Assembly: GCA_902801255.1 (NCBI GenBank)
Contig: CADCHO010000008.1
Coordinates: 17,515 to 81,514 of the forward strand
Reading direction: 5' to 3'
Length of the DNA: 64,000 bases
Source of the DNA: an uncultured Eubacteriales bacterium
Lineage (GTDB): Bacteria; Bacillota; Clostridia; Peptostreptococcales; Anaerovoracaceae
Below are positions 53,579 to 63,341 of the stretch, one piece after another. The notes below the pieces were generated by a model that was not told the DNA's origin, did not search any database, and saw only the letters and a list, made by a program, of their open reading frames with translations. The translations under genes were made by a program, and so were the position numbers. Each line of letters opens with the position of its first letter. Positions within the stretch are counted from its first letter, which is position 1.

Positions 53579-54574
53579 ATGGACGCAAAGAAGGAGAGGT
53601 TAAGCGCCATGATACGCAATATGACTAGTGAAGCTTTTTCTAATCTCAGGCTTTTCACCTGCAATTCCCACCCGGAACTTGCTCAGGAGATAGCCGAACA
53701 CATGGGTATTGAACTGGGAAAATCAACAGTAACAAGATTCAGCGACGGAGAAACCAGTGTAAGCATATGGGAATCGGTCAGAGGTAAGGATTGCTTCATC
53801 GTACAGTCGACATGCGAGCCTGTAAATGATAATCTCATGGAGCTTCTGATCATGACAGACGCACTCAAGAGAGCTTCCTGCAACAGCGTAACTGCTGTAA
53901 TGCCGTATTACGGATATGCAAGGCAGGACCGTAAGGCAAAGGCCAGAGATCCGATCACAGCGAAGCTGGTCGCAAACATGATGACGGCTGCAGGAATCGA
54001 CAGAGTTATCACGATGGATCTTCACGCGTCGCAGGAGCAGGGATTCTTTGATATCCCTGTAGACCACATGCTCGGACAGCCGATGCTGACAGACTACTTT
54101 AAGCTCAAAGATCTTGACGACCTGGTTATCGTATCTCCTGACCATGGATCGGTAACAAGAGCCCGCAACATGGCTAAGCCTTTTGGCTGCCCGATCGCTA
54201 TTATCGACAAGAGACGTCCTGAGCCTAACAAGAGCGAGATCATGAACATCATCGGTGATGTAAAGGGCAAAAACTGCATCATACTGGATGACCTGATCGA
54301 TACTGCCGGCACTATCTGCAACGCCGCAAAGGCTCTTGATGACCTCGGAGCTAAGTGCGTATATGCATGCGCAACGCACGCAGTACTCTCCGGTCCGGCT
54401 ATAGAGCGTATAGAAGCAGCTCCTATCAAGGAGATGGTACTGCTCAACACTATTCCGATTCCGGAGGAGAAGAAGCTGAAGAAGATCACGGTACTCTCGG
54501 TAGGACACATTTTTGCGGAGACGATCTCAAGAGTTTACTCCAACAAGCCGATTTCCGTAATGTTCGGAAACTAA
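53579..54574 (+). CDS. prs: Ribose-phosphate pyrophosphokinase
   Basis: A 331-residue PRPP synthase, feeding nucleotide, His, Trp and NAD synthesis. RFSDGETSVSIWESVRG, YARQDRKAKARDPITAKL, MDLHASQEQGFFDIPVDH and the PRPP loop DDLIDTAGTI are all present. Between murC and pth. Confidence 0.94.
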   Translation: MDAKKERLSAMIRNMTSEAFSNLRLFTCNSHPELAQEIAEHMGIELGKSTVTRFSDGETSVSIWESVRGKDCFIVQSTCEPVNDNLMELLIMTDALKRASCNSVTAVMPYYGYARQDRKAKARDPITAKLVANMMTAAGIDRVITMDLHASQEQGFFDIPVDHMLGQPMLTDYFKLKDLDDLVIVSPDHGSVTRARNMAKPFGCPIAIIDKRRPEPNKSEIMNIIGDVKGKNCIILDDLIDTAGTICNAAKALDDLGAKCVYACATHAVLSGPAIERIEAAPIKEMVLLNTIPIPEEKKLKKITVLSVGHIFAETISRVYSNKPISVMFGN

Positions 54575-54583
54575 GAATAATTG

Positions 54584-55219
54584 ATGGGACTTTTTAAAAG
54601 AAGTAAAGATGAGCCGGGGTTTGCTAAGGATACGTATGTGATAGCGGGTCTTGGGAATCCCGGCAAAGAATACGAAGAAACGAGGCACAATATGGGGTAT
54701 AAAGCCATAGATGTGCTTTCTTCGACTGAGAATATTGAGGTGAGGCGCAGTAAATTCCACTCGCTTTTCGGACGCGGCACAATAGCCGGCAAGAAAGTGA
54801 TACTTGTTAAGCCTGAAACCTACATGAACAGAAGCGGCATCGCTGTAAGAGAAGCAGCGATGTATTTTGATGTTGCGCCGGAGAACCTCATAGTAATATA
54901 CGATGACATCGATCTGCCTGCAGGCTCCATCCGCATAAGAAAATCGGGCGGAGCCGGCACACATAATGGAATGAAGAGTGTTGTCCAGGAGCTTGGTACA
55001 AAAAACTTCATTAGGATCAGGATAGGCGTAGGAGCCGCCGAATCAGGCGAAGATCTGGTCGACAGGGTGATCGGCAAGGTCCCTGCAGCCGAGAAGGAGC
55101 TCCTGCAGAAGGCTGCAGCCGAGGCTGCGGAAGCGGTCAGAGATATAATTGCAATAGGCGTGGATAACGCTATGAACAGACATAATCACGTCGCCACTAA
55201 GGAAACGAATGATAACTAA
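54584..55219 (+). CDS. pth: Peptidyl-tRNA hydrolase
   Basis: A 211-residue enzyme that frees tRNA from stalled peptidyl-tRNA. GLGNPGKEYEETRHNMG has Asn25 and catalytic His35; ETYMNRSG and YDDIDLPAGSIR follow. An N-terminal extension of 16 residues (MGLFKRSKDEPGFAKD) precedes the usual start. TTG 54581 is an alternative. It overlaps mfd by 11 bases. Confidence 0.94.
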   Translation: MGLFKRSKDEPGFAKDTYVIAGLGNPGKEYEETRHNMGYKAIDVLSSTENIEVRRSKFHSLFGRGTIAGKKVILVKPETYMNRSGIAVREAAMYFDVAPENLIVIYDDIDLPAGSIRIRKSGGAGTHNGMKSVVQELGTKNFIRIRIGVGAAESGEDLVDRVIGKVPAAEKELLQKAAAEAAEAVRDIIAIGVDNAMNRHNHVATKETNDN

Positions 55220-58200
55220 CCACAGCGGCATAAGCGGCAGCAGAACAGCATATATGCTGACCGCAGGCATAAAGGAGAAGCATAAGCTTCTGGCGGTGGT
55301 CCCGTCCGGACAGGCAGCAGCCCGTCTGGCCGACGACCTCGTTTTTTATATGCCTTCGCTCAATGTGATAGTTCTTCCTGAGGAGGAAGACGTACACGTG
55401 CTTTATGAGGCGCGCGACAGAAGGTCTCTCGTAAAGAGGATACAGGCGCTCACTGCCCTGACGGGCAGTTCTCCGGATGCCGATCCGGAGACGGGCGCCG
55501 GCATGACTGCTGTAATAGCGCCCGTGAGCGCCGCCTTAAAACTTACTGAAAGCCCGGAGCGATTCAATCATTCAGTCATCAGAATTGCAGTGGGCAAGAG
55601 AGTGGATCCTCACGATCTGAGGAGACATCTTTCAGAGGCCGGTTATCAGGCATCGGCAGTCACTGAGTCGCCGGGTGAATACACTTCACGAGGAGGCATA
55701 CTTGATGTTTATTCTCCGGCAATGGACTCTGCCGTGAGAATAGAATTCTTTGATGATGAGATAGACTCCATCAGGACTTTTGACGTAGAGACGCAGAGGT
55801 CAATAGATTCTCTGAATGAAGTGGTGATAGTTCCGGCCGCAGAGTTCATTCCAAACAACGAAGAAAAAGAAAAGGCGCTGTCAGCTGTCATGAAAGAGTA
55901 TGATCGCATGATCCGCCGTTTCAGGAAGGAGCACGCTCATCCCGATGTGGCCGATGGACGCATCGACGCTGTGGAATCCAACAGGGGAAGGATCAAAGAC
56001 ATTTTCGAGACCAGCATAGGCTCACAGCTTTATGCCGATCTTCTTGGATACTTTGATGTAGAGAAGTGCAGGCTGTGGGACTACGCGTCAGGAGCCGCCA
56101 TAGCTGTATGCGATCCTGCGGCTATCATGAGCTCTTTGCCGGAGTCTGCAAAAGACGAGGATTTCTTCGATATCTACAGCAATGCCTACGGCATCGCATC
56201 GAAGCGTGATGTTGACATATATACACCGTTCCCGGAGACCGTTCCGGGAGTTGATAAATATGACCGCATCGACAATGTGAGGAGCCGGCAGATCGTTCCG
56301 TTCAACGGACACATAGAGCTCTTCGCGTCCGAAGTCGGAAGGATGACAGCAGATGGCTTCAAGGTCATCATCGCTGCAGGTTCTGATGAGAGAAATGAGC
56401 GCGTGCGCGAATACCTCGAGATAGCTGAGGTGAGCGGAGATATTTCATACAGAAGCGGAAATCTTTCGGGCGGTTTCATAATGGACGACGATAAGATCTG
56501 CTTCATTTCCGGACAGGACATTTTCACCGGAGCTATCAGACCTCCGCGCAGAAAGGCAAAGCGCAAGAGCTCCAAGGACAGCATCCGCTTCTCTGATCTC
56601 CACAAGGGAGACTACGTTGTTCATGAGATGCACGGCATAGGAAGGTTCGAAGGGATCAAGCCTGTCACAGCAGACGGCACAACGAGAGATTACCTGCTGA
56701 TCCGCTACGCCGGCACAGACATGCTGTACATACCGACTGAGCAGCTCGATGTGATCCAGAAATATATCGGCAATTCGGGCAATCCTCCTGCGCTGTCAAG
56801 ACTTTCTGGTACAAGCTGGAAACGCACGAGGGAGCGCGCCAGAAAAGCCGCAATGGAGATCGCAGAAGATCTCATTAAGCTCTATGCAAAGAGGCAGGCA
56901 GAGGGCGGTTATGCATTCGGACCTGATACGGTCTGGCAGACCGAATTCGAAGAGGCGTTCCCGTACGTTGAAACAGATGATCAGCTGAGAGCGACTGCAG
57001 AGATCAAGGAAGACATGGAGAAGCCGCTGCCTATGGACAGGCTTCTGTGCGGAGACGTAGGCTACGGAAAGACGGAGGTCGCCGCAAGGGCTGTCTTCAA
57101 GTGCATTTCGGAAGGCAAGCAGGCTGCCATACTTGCACCTACGACTCTGCTGGTGAATCAGCATTATCACAATCTGAGGGAGCGCTTCGACAAGTTCCCG
57201 TTTGAGATAGAGGAACTTTCCAGGTTCAGATCAAAGACCGCACTGACGAGAGCAATAAAAGGTCTGAAAAGCGGCAGAGTAGATCTCATCATCGGCACGC
57301 ACAGGCTGCTGTCGGACGATGTTAAGTTCAAGGACCTCGGACTCCTCGTAGTCGATGAAGAGCAGAGATTCGGAGTGCGCCATAAGGAGAAAATCAAAGA
57401 GCTCAAGAGCAGCATCGATGTACTTACACTGTCAGCAACACCGATCCCGCGCACACTCAACATGTCGCTCACCGGTATTAAAGACATCAGCCTTATAGAA
57501 GAACCGCCGGGAGACAGGTTCCCGGTGCATACGTACGTGACTCCATACGACGAAGAGATACTCCGCAATGCCATTACGCGTGAGCTCGCCAGAGGCGGAC
57601 AGGTATTCGTGGTCAATAACAGGATCACCGGTATAAATCAGGTAGCGGAGACCGTCAGCAGGTTGGTACCTCAGGCTGTCGTCGGCATCGGACATGGCAG
57701 GATGCACGAGGAAGATCTAGAGAATACGATGCTCGACTTCATAGAAGGCCGCATCAATGTGCTGGTAGCAACTACTATAATAGAGAACGGCATCGATATA
57801 CCGAATGCCAATACAATGATAATCCTGAATGCTGACAGATTCGGACTGGCTCAGCTTTATCAGCTCAGAGGCAGGGTAGGACGCTCCAGCAGGCTGGCTT
57901 ATGCCTATCTGATGTATCAGCCGGGCAAGGTGCTGACAGAGATCGCACGCAAGAGGCTGGCGGCCATCAGGGAATTCACAGAATTCGGTGCGGGCTTCAA
58001 GCTGGCGATGCGCGACCTCGAGCTCAGAGGTGCAGGAAACATTCTGGGCGAGGCTCAGAGCGGACACATAGAGAGCATCGGATACGAACTTTACTGCAAA
58101 GAGATAGACCGGGCAGTCAGGCAGCTGAAGGGTGAAGACGTAGGAGAGGCCAGATCGGACATAACGATAGATCTGCCCGTGCGTGCATCCATACCAGCTG

Positions 58201-58619
58201 ACTACATTCCTGATGAATCGCTCAGGCTCGAGGCATACCGCCGCATAGCCGGCATCCTCGACAGTGATGATGCGATGGACGTAATAGATGAACTCACTGA
58301 CAGATACGGAGATGTACCGGAAGAGGCACTCGAGCTGATCAATGTCGCCGAGATAAGGGCTCATGCCGAATACCTCGGAGTCTCTGACATAAACAGAACT
58401 GACAGGTGGGTGAATATAAAGTTCGCATCAGGAGTCAAGGTCCATCCGTTCGTATTCGTTATGGCTAAATCGGAATTCGGAGACAAGATTCTGCTGATAG
58501 ACGGAAGGACTACGATGCTCAGGTACAATATGGGCAAGGAGCTCAATACAGCCGCTATACTGGGGCTCATGAGATTCCTGCGCACTGCCAAAGAAGAATC
58601 AAAGCAATTTGAGAATTGA
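55209..58619 (+). CDS. mfd: Transcription-repair coupling factor
   Basis: A 1136-residue ATPase that removes stalled RNA polymerase and recruits UvrA. UvrB-like N-terminus to about 350, CarD-like RNA polymerase domain about 458-530 (GDYVVHEMHGIGRFEG), Walker A GDVGYGKTE (about 615), DEEQRFG (about 715), QLRGRVGRS (about 890), TRCF C-terminus. Overlaps pth. Confidence 0.95.
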   Translation: MITNHSGISGSRTAYMLTAGIKEKHKLLAVVPSGQAAARLADDLVFYMPSLNVIVLPEEEDVHVLYEARDRRSLVKRIQALTALTGSSPDADPETGAGMTAVIAPVSAALKLTESPERFNHSVIRIAVGKRVDPHDLRRHLSEAGYQASAVTESPGEYTSRGGILDVYSPAMDSAVRIEFFDDEIDSIRTFDVETQRSIDSLNEVVIVPAAEFIPNNEEKEKALSAVMKEYDRMIRRFRKEHAHPDVADGRIDAVESNRGRIKDIFETSIGSQLYADLLGYFDVEKCRLWDYASGAAIAVCDPAAIMSSLPESAKDEDFFDIYSNAYGIASKRDVDIYTPFPETVPGVDKYDRIDNVRSRQIVPFNGHIELFASEVGRMTADGFKVIIAAGSDERNERVREYLEIAEVSGDISYRSGNLSGGFIMDDDKICFISGQDIFTGAIRPPRRKAKRKSSKDSIRFSDLHKGDYVVHEMHGIGRFEGIKPVTADGTTRDYLLIRYAGTDMLYIPTEQLDVIQKYIGNSGNPPALSRLSGTSWKRTRERARKAAMEIAEDLIKLYAKRQAEGGYAFGPDTVWQTEFEEAFPYVETDDQLRATAEIKEDMEKPLPMDRLLCGDVGYGKTEVAARAVFKCISEGKQAAILAPTTLLVNQHYHNLRERFDKFPFEIEELSRFRSKTALTRAIKGLKSGRVDLIIGTHRLLSDDVKFKDLGLLVVDEEQRFGVRHKEKIKELKSSIDVLTLSATPIPRTLNMSLTGIKDISLIEEPPGDRFPVHTYVTPYDEEILRNAITRELARGGQVFVVNNRITGINQVAETVSRLVPQAVVGIGHGRMHEEDLENTMLDFIEGRINVLVATTIIENGIDIPNANTMIILNADRFGLAQLYQLRGRVGRSSRLAYAYLMYQPGKVLTEIARKRLAAIREFTEFGAGFKLAMRDLELRGAGNILGEAQSGHIESIGYELYCKEIDRAVRQLKGEDVGEARSDITIDLPVRASIPADYIPDESLRLEAYRRIAGILDSDDAMDVIDELTDRYGDVPEEALELINVAEIRAHAEYLGVSDINRTDRWVNIKFASGVKVHPFVFVMAKSEFGDKILLIDGRTTMLRYNMGKELNTAAILGLMRFLRTAKEESKQFEN

Positions 58620-58695
58620 ATCTCTGTTTAACAATCTTCACAAAAATAGTGCTTTACTGTACAATAAACTGATTTCAGATGATAAGGAGAATATC

Positions 58696-59985
58696 ATGCT
58701 CTTCAAGAATATTGGTCTTATAGACGAGAATTTCGAATACCGCGAGAATATGTATGTTGGCACAAACTGCCACCGCATCGTTTACATAGACAGCAAGCCG
58801 CCGAAAAACGAGGAGGCTTTCTTCGAGACTTATGACGGCAAGGGCAAGGTTCTCATGCCTGCATTCTACAATGCGCATGGTCATTCACCGATGAGCCTGA
58901 TGCGAGGGTATGGTGAAAATCTGCAGCTCGACAGATGGCTCAACGAAAGGATATTCCCTTTCGAAGATAAGCTTTACAGCGAAGGCGTATACTGGGCTAC
59001 TCTGATGACGATGGCAGAATCCATAAGGTTCGGCATAGTATCTACAACAGATATGTATTACTTCACCGATGATATGGTAAGGGCTGTGGTACATTCCGGC
59101 CTCAAGACCAACATCTCGCGTGCCATTACTAACTTCGGTACTCCTGTATCAGAGAGCAAGTCGCTTAAGGAAGCGGCTCAGGCCATCGAGATGTATTACG
59201 GCTTCGAAGACGGACGCATTCTTGTTGACGCGAGTGCTCATGCGGAGTACACTAACGACTTCGAAATGATAAAGGCAATCGCTGACATGGCGAAGCATTA
59301 CGATGTAAGGACTCATATACATCTGTCGGAGACGAAGTCAGAGCATGAGAACTGCATCGAAAAATACGGCAAGACTCCTGCAGAGGTCTTCCTTGATGCA
59401 GGAATGTTCGACGTGCCTTGCACAGCAGCTCACTGTGTCTGGATAGAGGATAAAGACCTCGACATATTACAGGAAAAGGGCGTTACTGTAGTAAGCAATC
59501 CTTGCAGCAACATGAAGCTGGCGAGTGGCATGTGCAACGTTCCGCCAATGTATGAGAGGGGCATTAATGTGGCAATCGGTACGGACAGCGTCGCAAGCAA
59601 CAACAGCCTTAACTTTTTTGAAGAGATCAAGTTCTTCGCCCTCACCGGAAAGATCACTTCGATGGATCCGGCGACCATGACACCACAGCAGGTGCTCAGA
59701 AGTGCAACCAGAGCAGGAGCGCTCTCACAGGGACGTGAAGACTGCGGACTTGTGAAGGAAGGCTACAAGGCTGACCTTATTGTCGTCGATATAACAGGTC
59801 CTAACTGGGCTGCATGTGACGATATTGCAAACGGACTGATCTATTCAGCGGACGGCAAGGATGTATGCCTCACGATGTGCGACGGGATGACTCTCTACAG
59901 AGACGGCGAATACACATTCATTGATATAGAAAAGACAATTGCTGAGGCGGAAAACGCCAAGCAGGAGATACTTAAGAGACTTTAA
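58696..59985 (+). CDS. Amidohydrolase, MtaD-type deaminase
   Basis: A 429-residue metal-dependent deaminase of the 5-methylthioadenosine/S-adenosylhomocysteine deaminase group: NAHGHSPMSLMRGYGENLQLDRWL, HIHLSETKSEHENC, HCVWIEDKDLD and IGTDSVASNNSL give metal and catalytic residues. I start at ATG 58696 behind AAGGAG. It stops exactly one codon before the flippase gene. Confidence 0.9.
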   Translation: MLFKNIGLIDENFEYRENMYVGTNCHRIVYIDSKPPKNEEAFFETYDGKGKVLMPAFYNAHGHSPMSLMRGYGENLQLDRWLNERIFPFEDKLYSEGVYWATLMTMAESIRFGIVSTTDMYYFTDDMVRAVVHSGLKTNISRAITNFGTPVSESKSLKEAAQAIEMYYGFEDGRILVDASAHAEYTNDFEMIKAIADMAKHYDVRTHIHLSETKSEHENCIEKYGKTPAEVFLDAGMFDVPCTAAHCVWIEDKDLDILQEKGVTVVSNPCSNMKLASGMCNVPPMYERGINVAIGTDSVASNNSLNFFEEIKFFALTGKITSMDPATMTPQQVLRSATRAGALSQGREDCGLVKEGYKADLIVVDITGPNWAACDDIANGLIYSADGKDVCLTMCDGMTLYRDGEYTFIDIEKTIAEAENAKQEILKRL

Positions 59986-61641
59986 ATGACTGAAGACGAA
60001 TACAGAGACAACGAGAATATCGAAAAGGAAGGGCAGCAGACCTCGGCACTGATGATGAAGGGTGCTACTATCCTGGTGATCGCCGGCATAGTGAGCAAGA
60101 TTTTCGGCGCCATTTTCAGGATCCCGCTCACCAACATGATAGGTGCGGAAGGCCAGGCATATTACAGCGCGGCATATGCTTTATATATGCTACTGTTCAC
60201 TATAGCAACAGCAGGCTTTCCGGTGGCTATTTCCAGAATGGTATCTTCCAGGATCGCTGAGGGTGATTTCATAAACGCACATAAGTCCTATAAACTAGCG
60301 ATGAAGGTGTCGTGGGCTCTTGGGATAACATCTTTCCTTATTATGTACTTCGGTGCCGGAGTGATCGCCGGACTGTACAAGAATCCGGGATCCGCGGCCT
60401 CTATGAAGGCCATATCCGTGGCGCTTCTGTTTACTCCGCTGGTCGCTTCCATGAGAGGCTACTATCAGGGCAGGCAGAACATGAAACCTACGGGCGTTAC
60501 TGAAGTTATCGAACAGATGGTAAGAGTTGCCGCCGGGCTTACTCTTGCATACATGTTCTATAAGACCAGCCTCGTAAAGGCAGCAGCCGGAGCAACATTC
60601 GGAGCATCAGCCGGAATCATCGCAGCTTTCATAGCGATGGCAGTCATATATGCGCGTGATAAGGAAACACGGTCAAAGCTGTTCGAGGATTCGGTCAAAA
60701 GGCCTGAGACGGATAAGACCAGGCTCAGGGAGCTTCTGGCGTTTCTCATCCCAATAACGATTGGCTCTGCGGTAATGCCGATAATGTTCAATATTGACGC
60801 GGCAATTATCCCAAGAAGGCTGCTGGATGCAGGTTTTGACCGCGTAATGACTGACAAGCTGTACGGCCTCATGGGCGGATTCTGTGATCCTATAATCAAT
60901 CTGCCTAACATATTTATTGATGCTATCTGCATCAGCCTGATGCCTGCAGTAACTACAGCATTTACGCTCAAAATAAAGAAGGATCTGGACGAACACATAA
61001 AGACCGGTCTGAAGACCATGATGATAATTACTTATCCTTGTGCTATCGGACTGATCGTACTCGCAAAGCCGATCCTGACGATGCTTTTCTACAGAAAGCA
61101 TGACGAAGCGGTAATGGCAGTACCTGCACTTCAGATACTGGCAGTCTCGATCATTACGCTCGCAATAATGCGCACTTTCTCGACGAGCCTGCAGGGGATA
61201 GGCAAAATGATGCTCCCTGTATGGAACCTTCTGATAGGCGCGGTCGTAAAGGCCATAGTTTCGTATATACTGCTGGGCATACCGGCGATCAACATAAACG
61301 GCGCTGCTTTCGGTTCGGTAATGGCTTACGTAACGGCCGGCATACTCAACTACAGAGCGCTTAAAAAGTACACAGACGTTTCACTCGATATGAAGAGCAT
61401 TTTCATCAAGCCGCTTGGTGCCGCGCTGATAATGGGTGCTGCAGCTCTCATATCTTACAAGGTTTTCTTCGTGATCACGTCCAGTAATTCCATCTCGACG
61501 CTGGTCTCGATAATGCTCGCTGCAGCAGTATATTTTGTAGCAGCATTCAGAACCGGGGCGGTGACTAAAGAGGAAATAGAACTGATACCAAAAGGTGATC
61601 TCCTATACCGCCTGGCAGTGAAACTCAGGGTGGCAAAATAG
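59986..61641 (+). CDS. MurJ/SpoVB-type lipid flippase
   Basis: A 551-residue MVF/MATE-like membrane protein with about 14 helices: ILVIAGIVSKIFGAIFRIPLTN, FPVAISRMVSSRIAEGD and MRGYYQGRQNMKPTGVTEVIEQ. It most resembles B. subtilis SpoVB, YabM and YtgP (MurJ), which move lipid II or other lipid-linked sugars. Position before hup/rqcP matches yabM. Starts directly at the stop of the deaminase gene. Confidence 0.9.
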   Translation: MTEDEYRDNENIEKEGQQTSALMMKGATILVIAGIVSKIFGAIFRIPLTNMIGAEGQAYYSAAYALYMLLFTIATAGFPVAISRMVSSRIAEGDFINAHKSYKLAMKVSWALGITSFLIMYFGAGVIAGLYKNPGSAASMKAISVALLFTPLVASMRGYYQGRQNMKPTGVTEVIEQMVRVAAGLTLAYMFYKTSLVKAAAGATFGASAGIIAAFIAMAVIYARDKETRSKLFEDSVKRPETDKTRLRELLAFLIPITIGSAVMPIMFNIDAAIIPRRLLDAGFDRVMTDKLYGLMGGFCDPIINLPNIFIDAICISLMPAVTTAFTLKIKKDLDEHIKTGLKTMMIITYPCAIGLIVLAKPILTMLFYRKHDEAVMAVPALQILAVSIITLAIMRTFSTSLQGIGKMMLPVWNLLIGAVVKAIVSYILLGIPAININGAAFGSVMAYVTAGILNYRALKKYTDVSLDMKSIFIKPLGAALIMGAAALISYKVFFVITSSNSISTLVSIMLAAAVYFVAAFRTGAVTKEEIELIPKGDLLYRLAVKLRVAK

Positions 61642-61659
61642 GAACGGTTAATTTGTTAA

Positions 61660-61688
61660 AACCTTAATATTTCAACGATTTTAAGGTT
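61660..61688 (+). promoter_or_regulatory. Dyad overlapping the hup -35
   Basis: AACCTTAA (61660) and TTAAGGTT (61681), with a 13-base centre, touch the -35 of the hup promoter. Could be an operator or a weak terminator of the flippase gene. Confidence 0.45.
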
Positions 61689-61715
61689 GACATCTCGGAA
61701 ACTGGCCCCTATAAT
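61687..61715 (+). promoter_or_regulatory. Consensus promoter for hup
   Basis: TTGACA at 61687, 17-base spacer, TATAAT at 61710, a full sigma-70-type consensus 40 bases before the hup start. Confidence 0.9.
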
Positions 61716-61754
61716 AGGCATAGTATATGACACAACTTTGAAGGAGGATTAATC

Positions 61755-62033
61755 ATGAATAAAGCAGATTTGGTTGCAAAGGTTGCAGATAAGACAGGTT
61801 TCAAGAAGAAAGATGCTGAGATGGCTCTTGACGCAGTTCTCGAGACAATCGAAGAAGCTCTCGTAGCAGGTGACAGTGTAAGACTGATTGGATTCGGAAC
61901 ATTCGAGACAAGAAGCAGAAAAGCCAGAACAGGCAGAAACCCACAGAAGCCTGATACAGTTATCTCAATCCCGGCTTCCAAGGCTCCTGTATTCAAGGCA
62001 GGCAAGTCCCTTAAGGATGCTGTCAATAAGTAA
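61755..62033 (+). CDS. hup: HU-type nucleoid protein
   Basis: A 92-residue DNA-bending protein: [54 protein letters not shown] with the DNA-gripping arm Arg and Pro, and [11 protein letters not shown]. Length usual. GGAGG site, own strong promoter and terminator. Confidence 0.96.
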   Translation: MNKADLVAKVADKTGFKKKDAEMALDAVLETIEEALVAGDSVRLIGFGTFETRSRKARTGRNPQKPDTVISIPASKAPVFKAGKSLKDAVNK

Positions 62034-62051
62034 TCTTAAAAACAAGGAGAT

Positions 62052-62080
62052 GCGGATAGCTCAGGCTATCCGCTCTTTTT
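62052..62080 (+). terminator. Terminator after hup
   Basis: GCGGATAGC-TCAG-GCTATCCGC followed by TCTTTTT. Confidence 0.92.
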
Positions 62081-62148
62081 GATGTATGGCTTTTAAAGCT
62101 AATTAACTGATAATCAACCGGACATTACGTTTAACAGGATAATAATAA

Positions 62149-62391
62149 ATGAGATTAGATAAATATCTGAAAAATTCAAGAATAATAAAAAGACGTACTG
62201 TGGCCAAGGAGGCCTGCGAACAGGGAAGAGTCGAGGTCAACGGTAAAGTTGCAAAGCCGGGACTCGAGCTCAGGATAGATGACGTGATACAGGTCACTTT
62301 CGGATCAAATGTACTGAAGGTGAGGGTGCTTGCGATGCCGGAGGCTGTACGCAAGGACGACGCAGACTCACTCTATGAAGTTATAAACTAA
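62149..62391 (+). CDS. rqcP: RqcP (S4-domain ribosome quality control factor)
   Basis: An 80-residue S4 RNA-binding protein: MRLDKYLKNSRIIKRRTVAKEAC and GRVEVNGKVAKPG. RqcP (YabO) holds peptidyl-tRNA on the 50S subunit during C-terminal Ala tailing with RqcH. Place after hup matches the B. subtilis yabM-yabO region. Confidence 0.92.
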   Translation: MRLDKYLKNSRIIKRRTVAKEACEQGRVEVNGKVAKPGLELRIDDVIQVTFGSNVLKVRVLAMPEAVRKDDADSLYEVIN

Positions 62392-62430
62392 AAAAGGGAC
62401 GCATTCCGAATCCGGTAATGTGTCCCTTTT
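62391..62430. terminator. Terminator between rqcP and folT
   Basis: GGGACGCATT / AATGTGTCCC stem with A-run before and TTTT after; can serve both convergent genes. Confidence 0.8.
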
Positions 62431-62452
62431 GATTTTGATTCATACTATTGAA

Positions 62453-62965
62453 CTAGTTGCTGTTCTGTATGCGTTTCAGAACTGACTTGTCGATAGCGAC
62501 TATTAGAAGTGCCATTATAGGGATCGCTACGATCTCTTTGACAGCTCTTGATGCCAGCAGAACCGTGAAGCCTTTTCCTATTATAAATGTGAGCCACCAG
62601 GTGTTGAGAAGAAGATTCACTATCAGACATACGAGAGCCGATGCAAGCAGCGCTCTGGCGAATGTGACTTCCTTCTCATATAGTACCCAGCCGAATATGA
62701 GACCGGTAAGTACAGCGGAAACGGTGAATCCCGGAAAGAAGGTGCCGGTAGGGAACAGCCAGGCTCCCAGAAGATCTGCTATGCCGTATCCTATAGCTGC
62801 CACATATGGTCCGTAGAGTATCGCCAGAACAGCGATAGGAAGAAAACCGAAGCCGATCCTGAGGAACGAGATATTGATCGAGACCAGCTTCGAAAGCACA
62901 ACTGCTAGTGCGATCATGAAGCCCGTAACAACGAGCATTTCTGTCGTGAATTTTGTTTTTTTCAT
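62453..62965 (-). CDS. folT: Folate ECF transporter substrate-binding component
   Basis: A 170-residue membrane S component with about six helices: MIALAVVLSKLVSI, LRIGFGFLPIAVLAILYGPYVAAIGYGIADLLGAWLFP. The ATG at 62965 has GGAGG eight bases upstream. The FolT assignment is strengthened by the tetrahydrofolate riboswitch in its leader. It would work with the general EcfA/A'/T module, not seen here. Confidence 0.92.
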   Translation of the reverse strand: MKKTKFTTEMLVVTGFMIALAVVLSKLVSINISFLRIGFGFLPIAVLAILYGPYVAAIGYGIADLLGAWLFPTGTFFPGFTVSAVLTGLIFGWVLYEKEVTFARALLASALVCLIVNLLLNTWWLTFIIGKGFTVLLASRAVKEIVAIPIMALLIVAIDKSVLKRIQNSN

Positions 62966-63069
62966 TTTAAAAACCTCCGGAACACAGTAATTGCAATACA
63001 ATAACGAATTACGCTCGACTGCAGCAATCACGTCCCAAGAGGTCATCTCTTGCTTATTATTGATCTGCA

Positions 63070-63162
63070 GTAGCGGATGCAATATCAAACCGCAACTCTG
63101 AAAGTTTTCGTTCCCGGGCAACATCCCATCCCAGGACACTTGACGCTTGATATTTACTCTAC
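63070..63162 (-). promoter_or_regulatory. Tetrahydrofolate riboswitch
   Basis: On the - strand the leader of folT shows GTAG/CTAC (P1) and ATATCAA/TTGATAT (P2) pairing, the conserved blocks AGCGTCAAGTGTC, GGGATGGGATGTTGCCC, GAACGAA and TTGCATCCGCTAC, in the order of the THF aptamer. About 105 bases separate it from the ATG; no clear U-run, so control may be at translation start. Confidence 0.93.
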
Positions 63163-63169
63163 GGCTAGA

Positions 63170-63199
63170 AGTGTACCATAGTTTACAATTTGTTTTCAA
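63170..63199 (-). promoter_or_regulatory. folT promoter
   Basis: On the - strand TTGAAA, 18-base spacer, TACACT, ending just before the riboswitch. Confidence 0.6.
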
Positions 63200-63341
63200 T
63201 ATAAATTATGAGCGCCTGGGTGCGCTTTTTTGCGCAATAGAGACAGTCACGTACGCATCATGCTGTGTCATATTTTGTGTTACCGGTGCCTTGTTCGCAA
63301 GGACACGGATGGAGAGGGAATAAAACACACAGGAGGCAGAC
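63200..63341. other. Divergent intergenic part before the LytTR gene
   Basis: It holds AGCGC/GCGCT plus T-run near 63211-63232 and CCTTG-TTCG-CAAGG at 63289-63302. No clear promoter was identified; no gene seen. Confidence 0.4.

Noticed and set aside
58609-58695. Extended N-terminus of the MtaD-like protein
   Set aside because: It overlaps the mfd end and lacks a ribosome site; ATG 58696 has AAGGAG.
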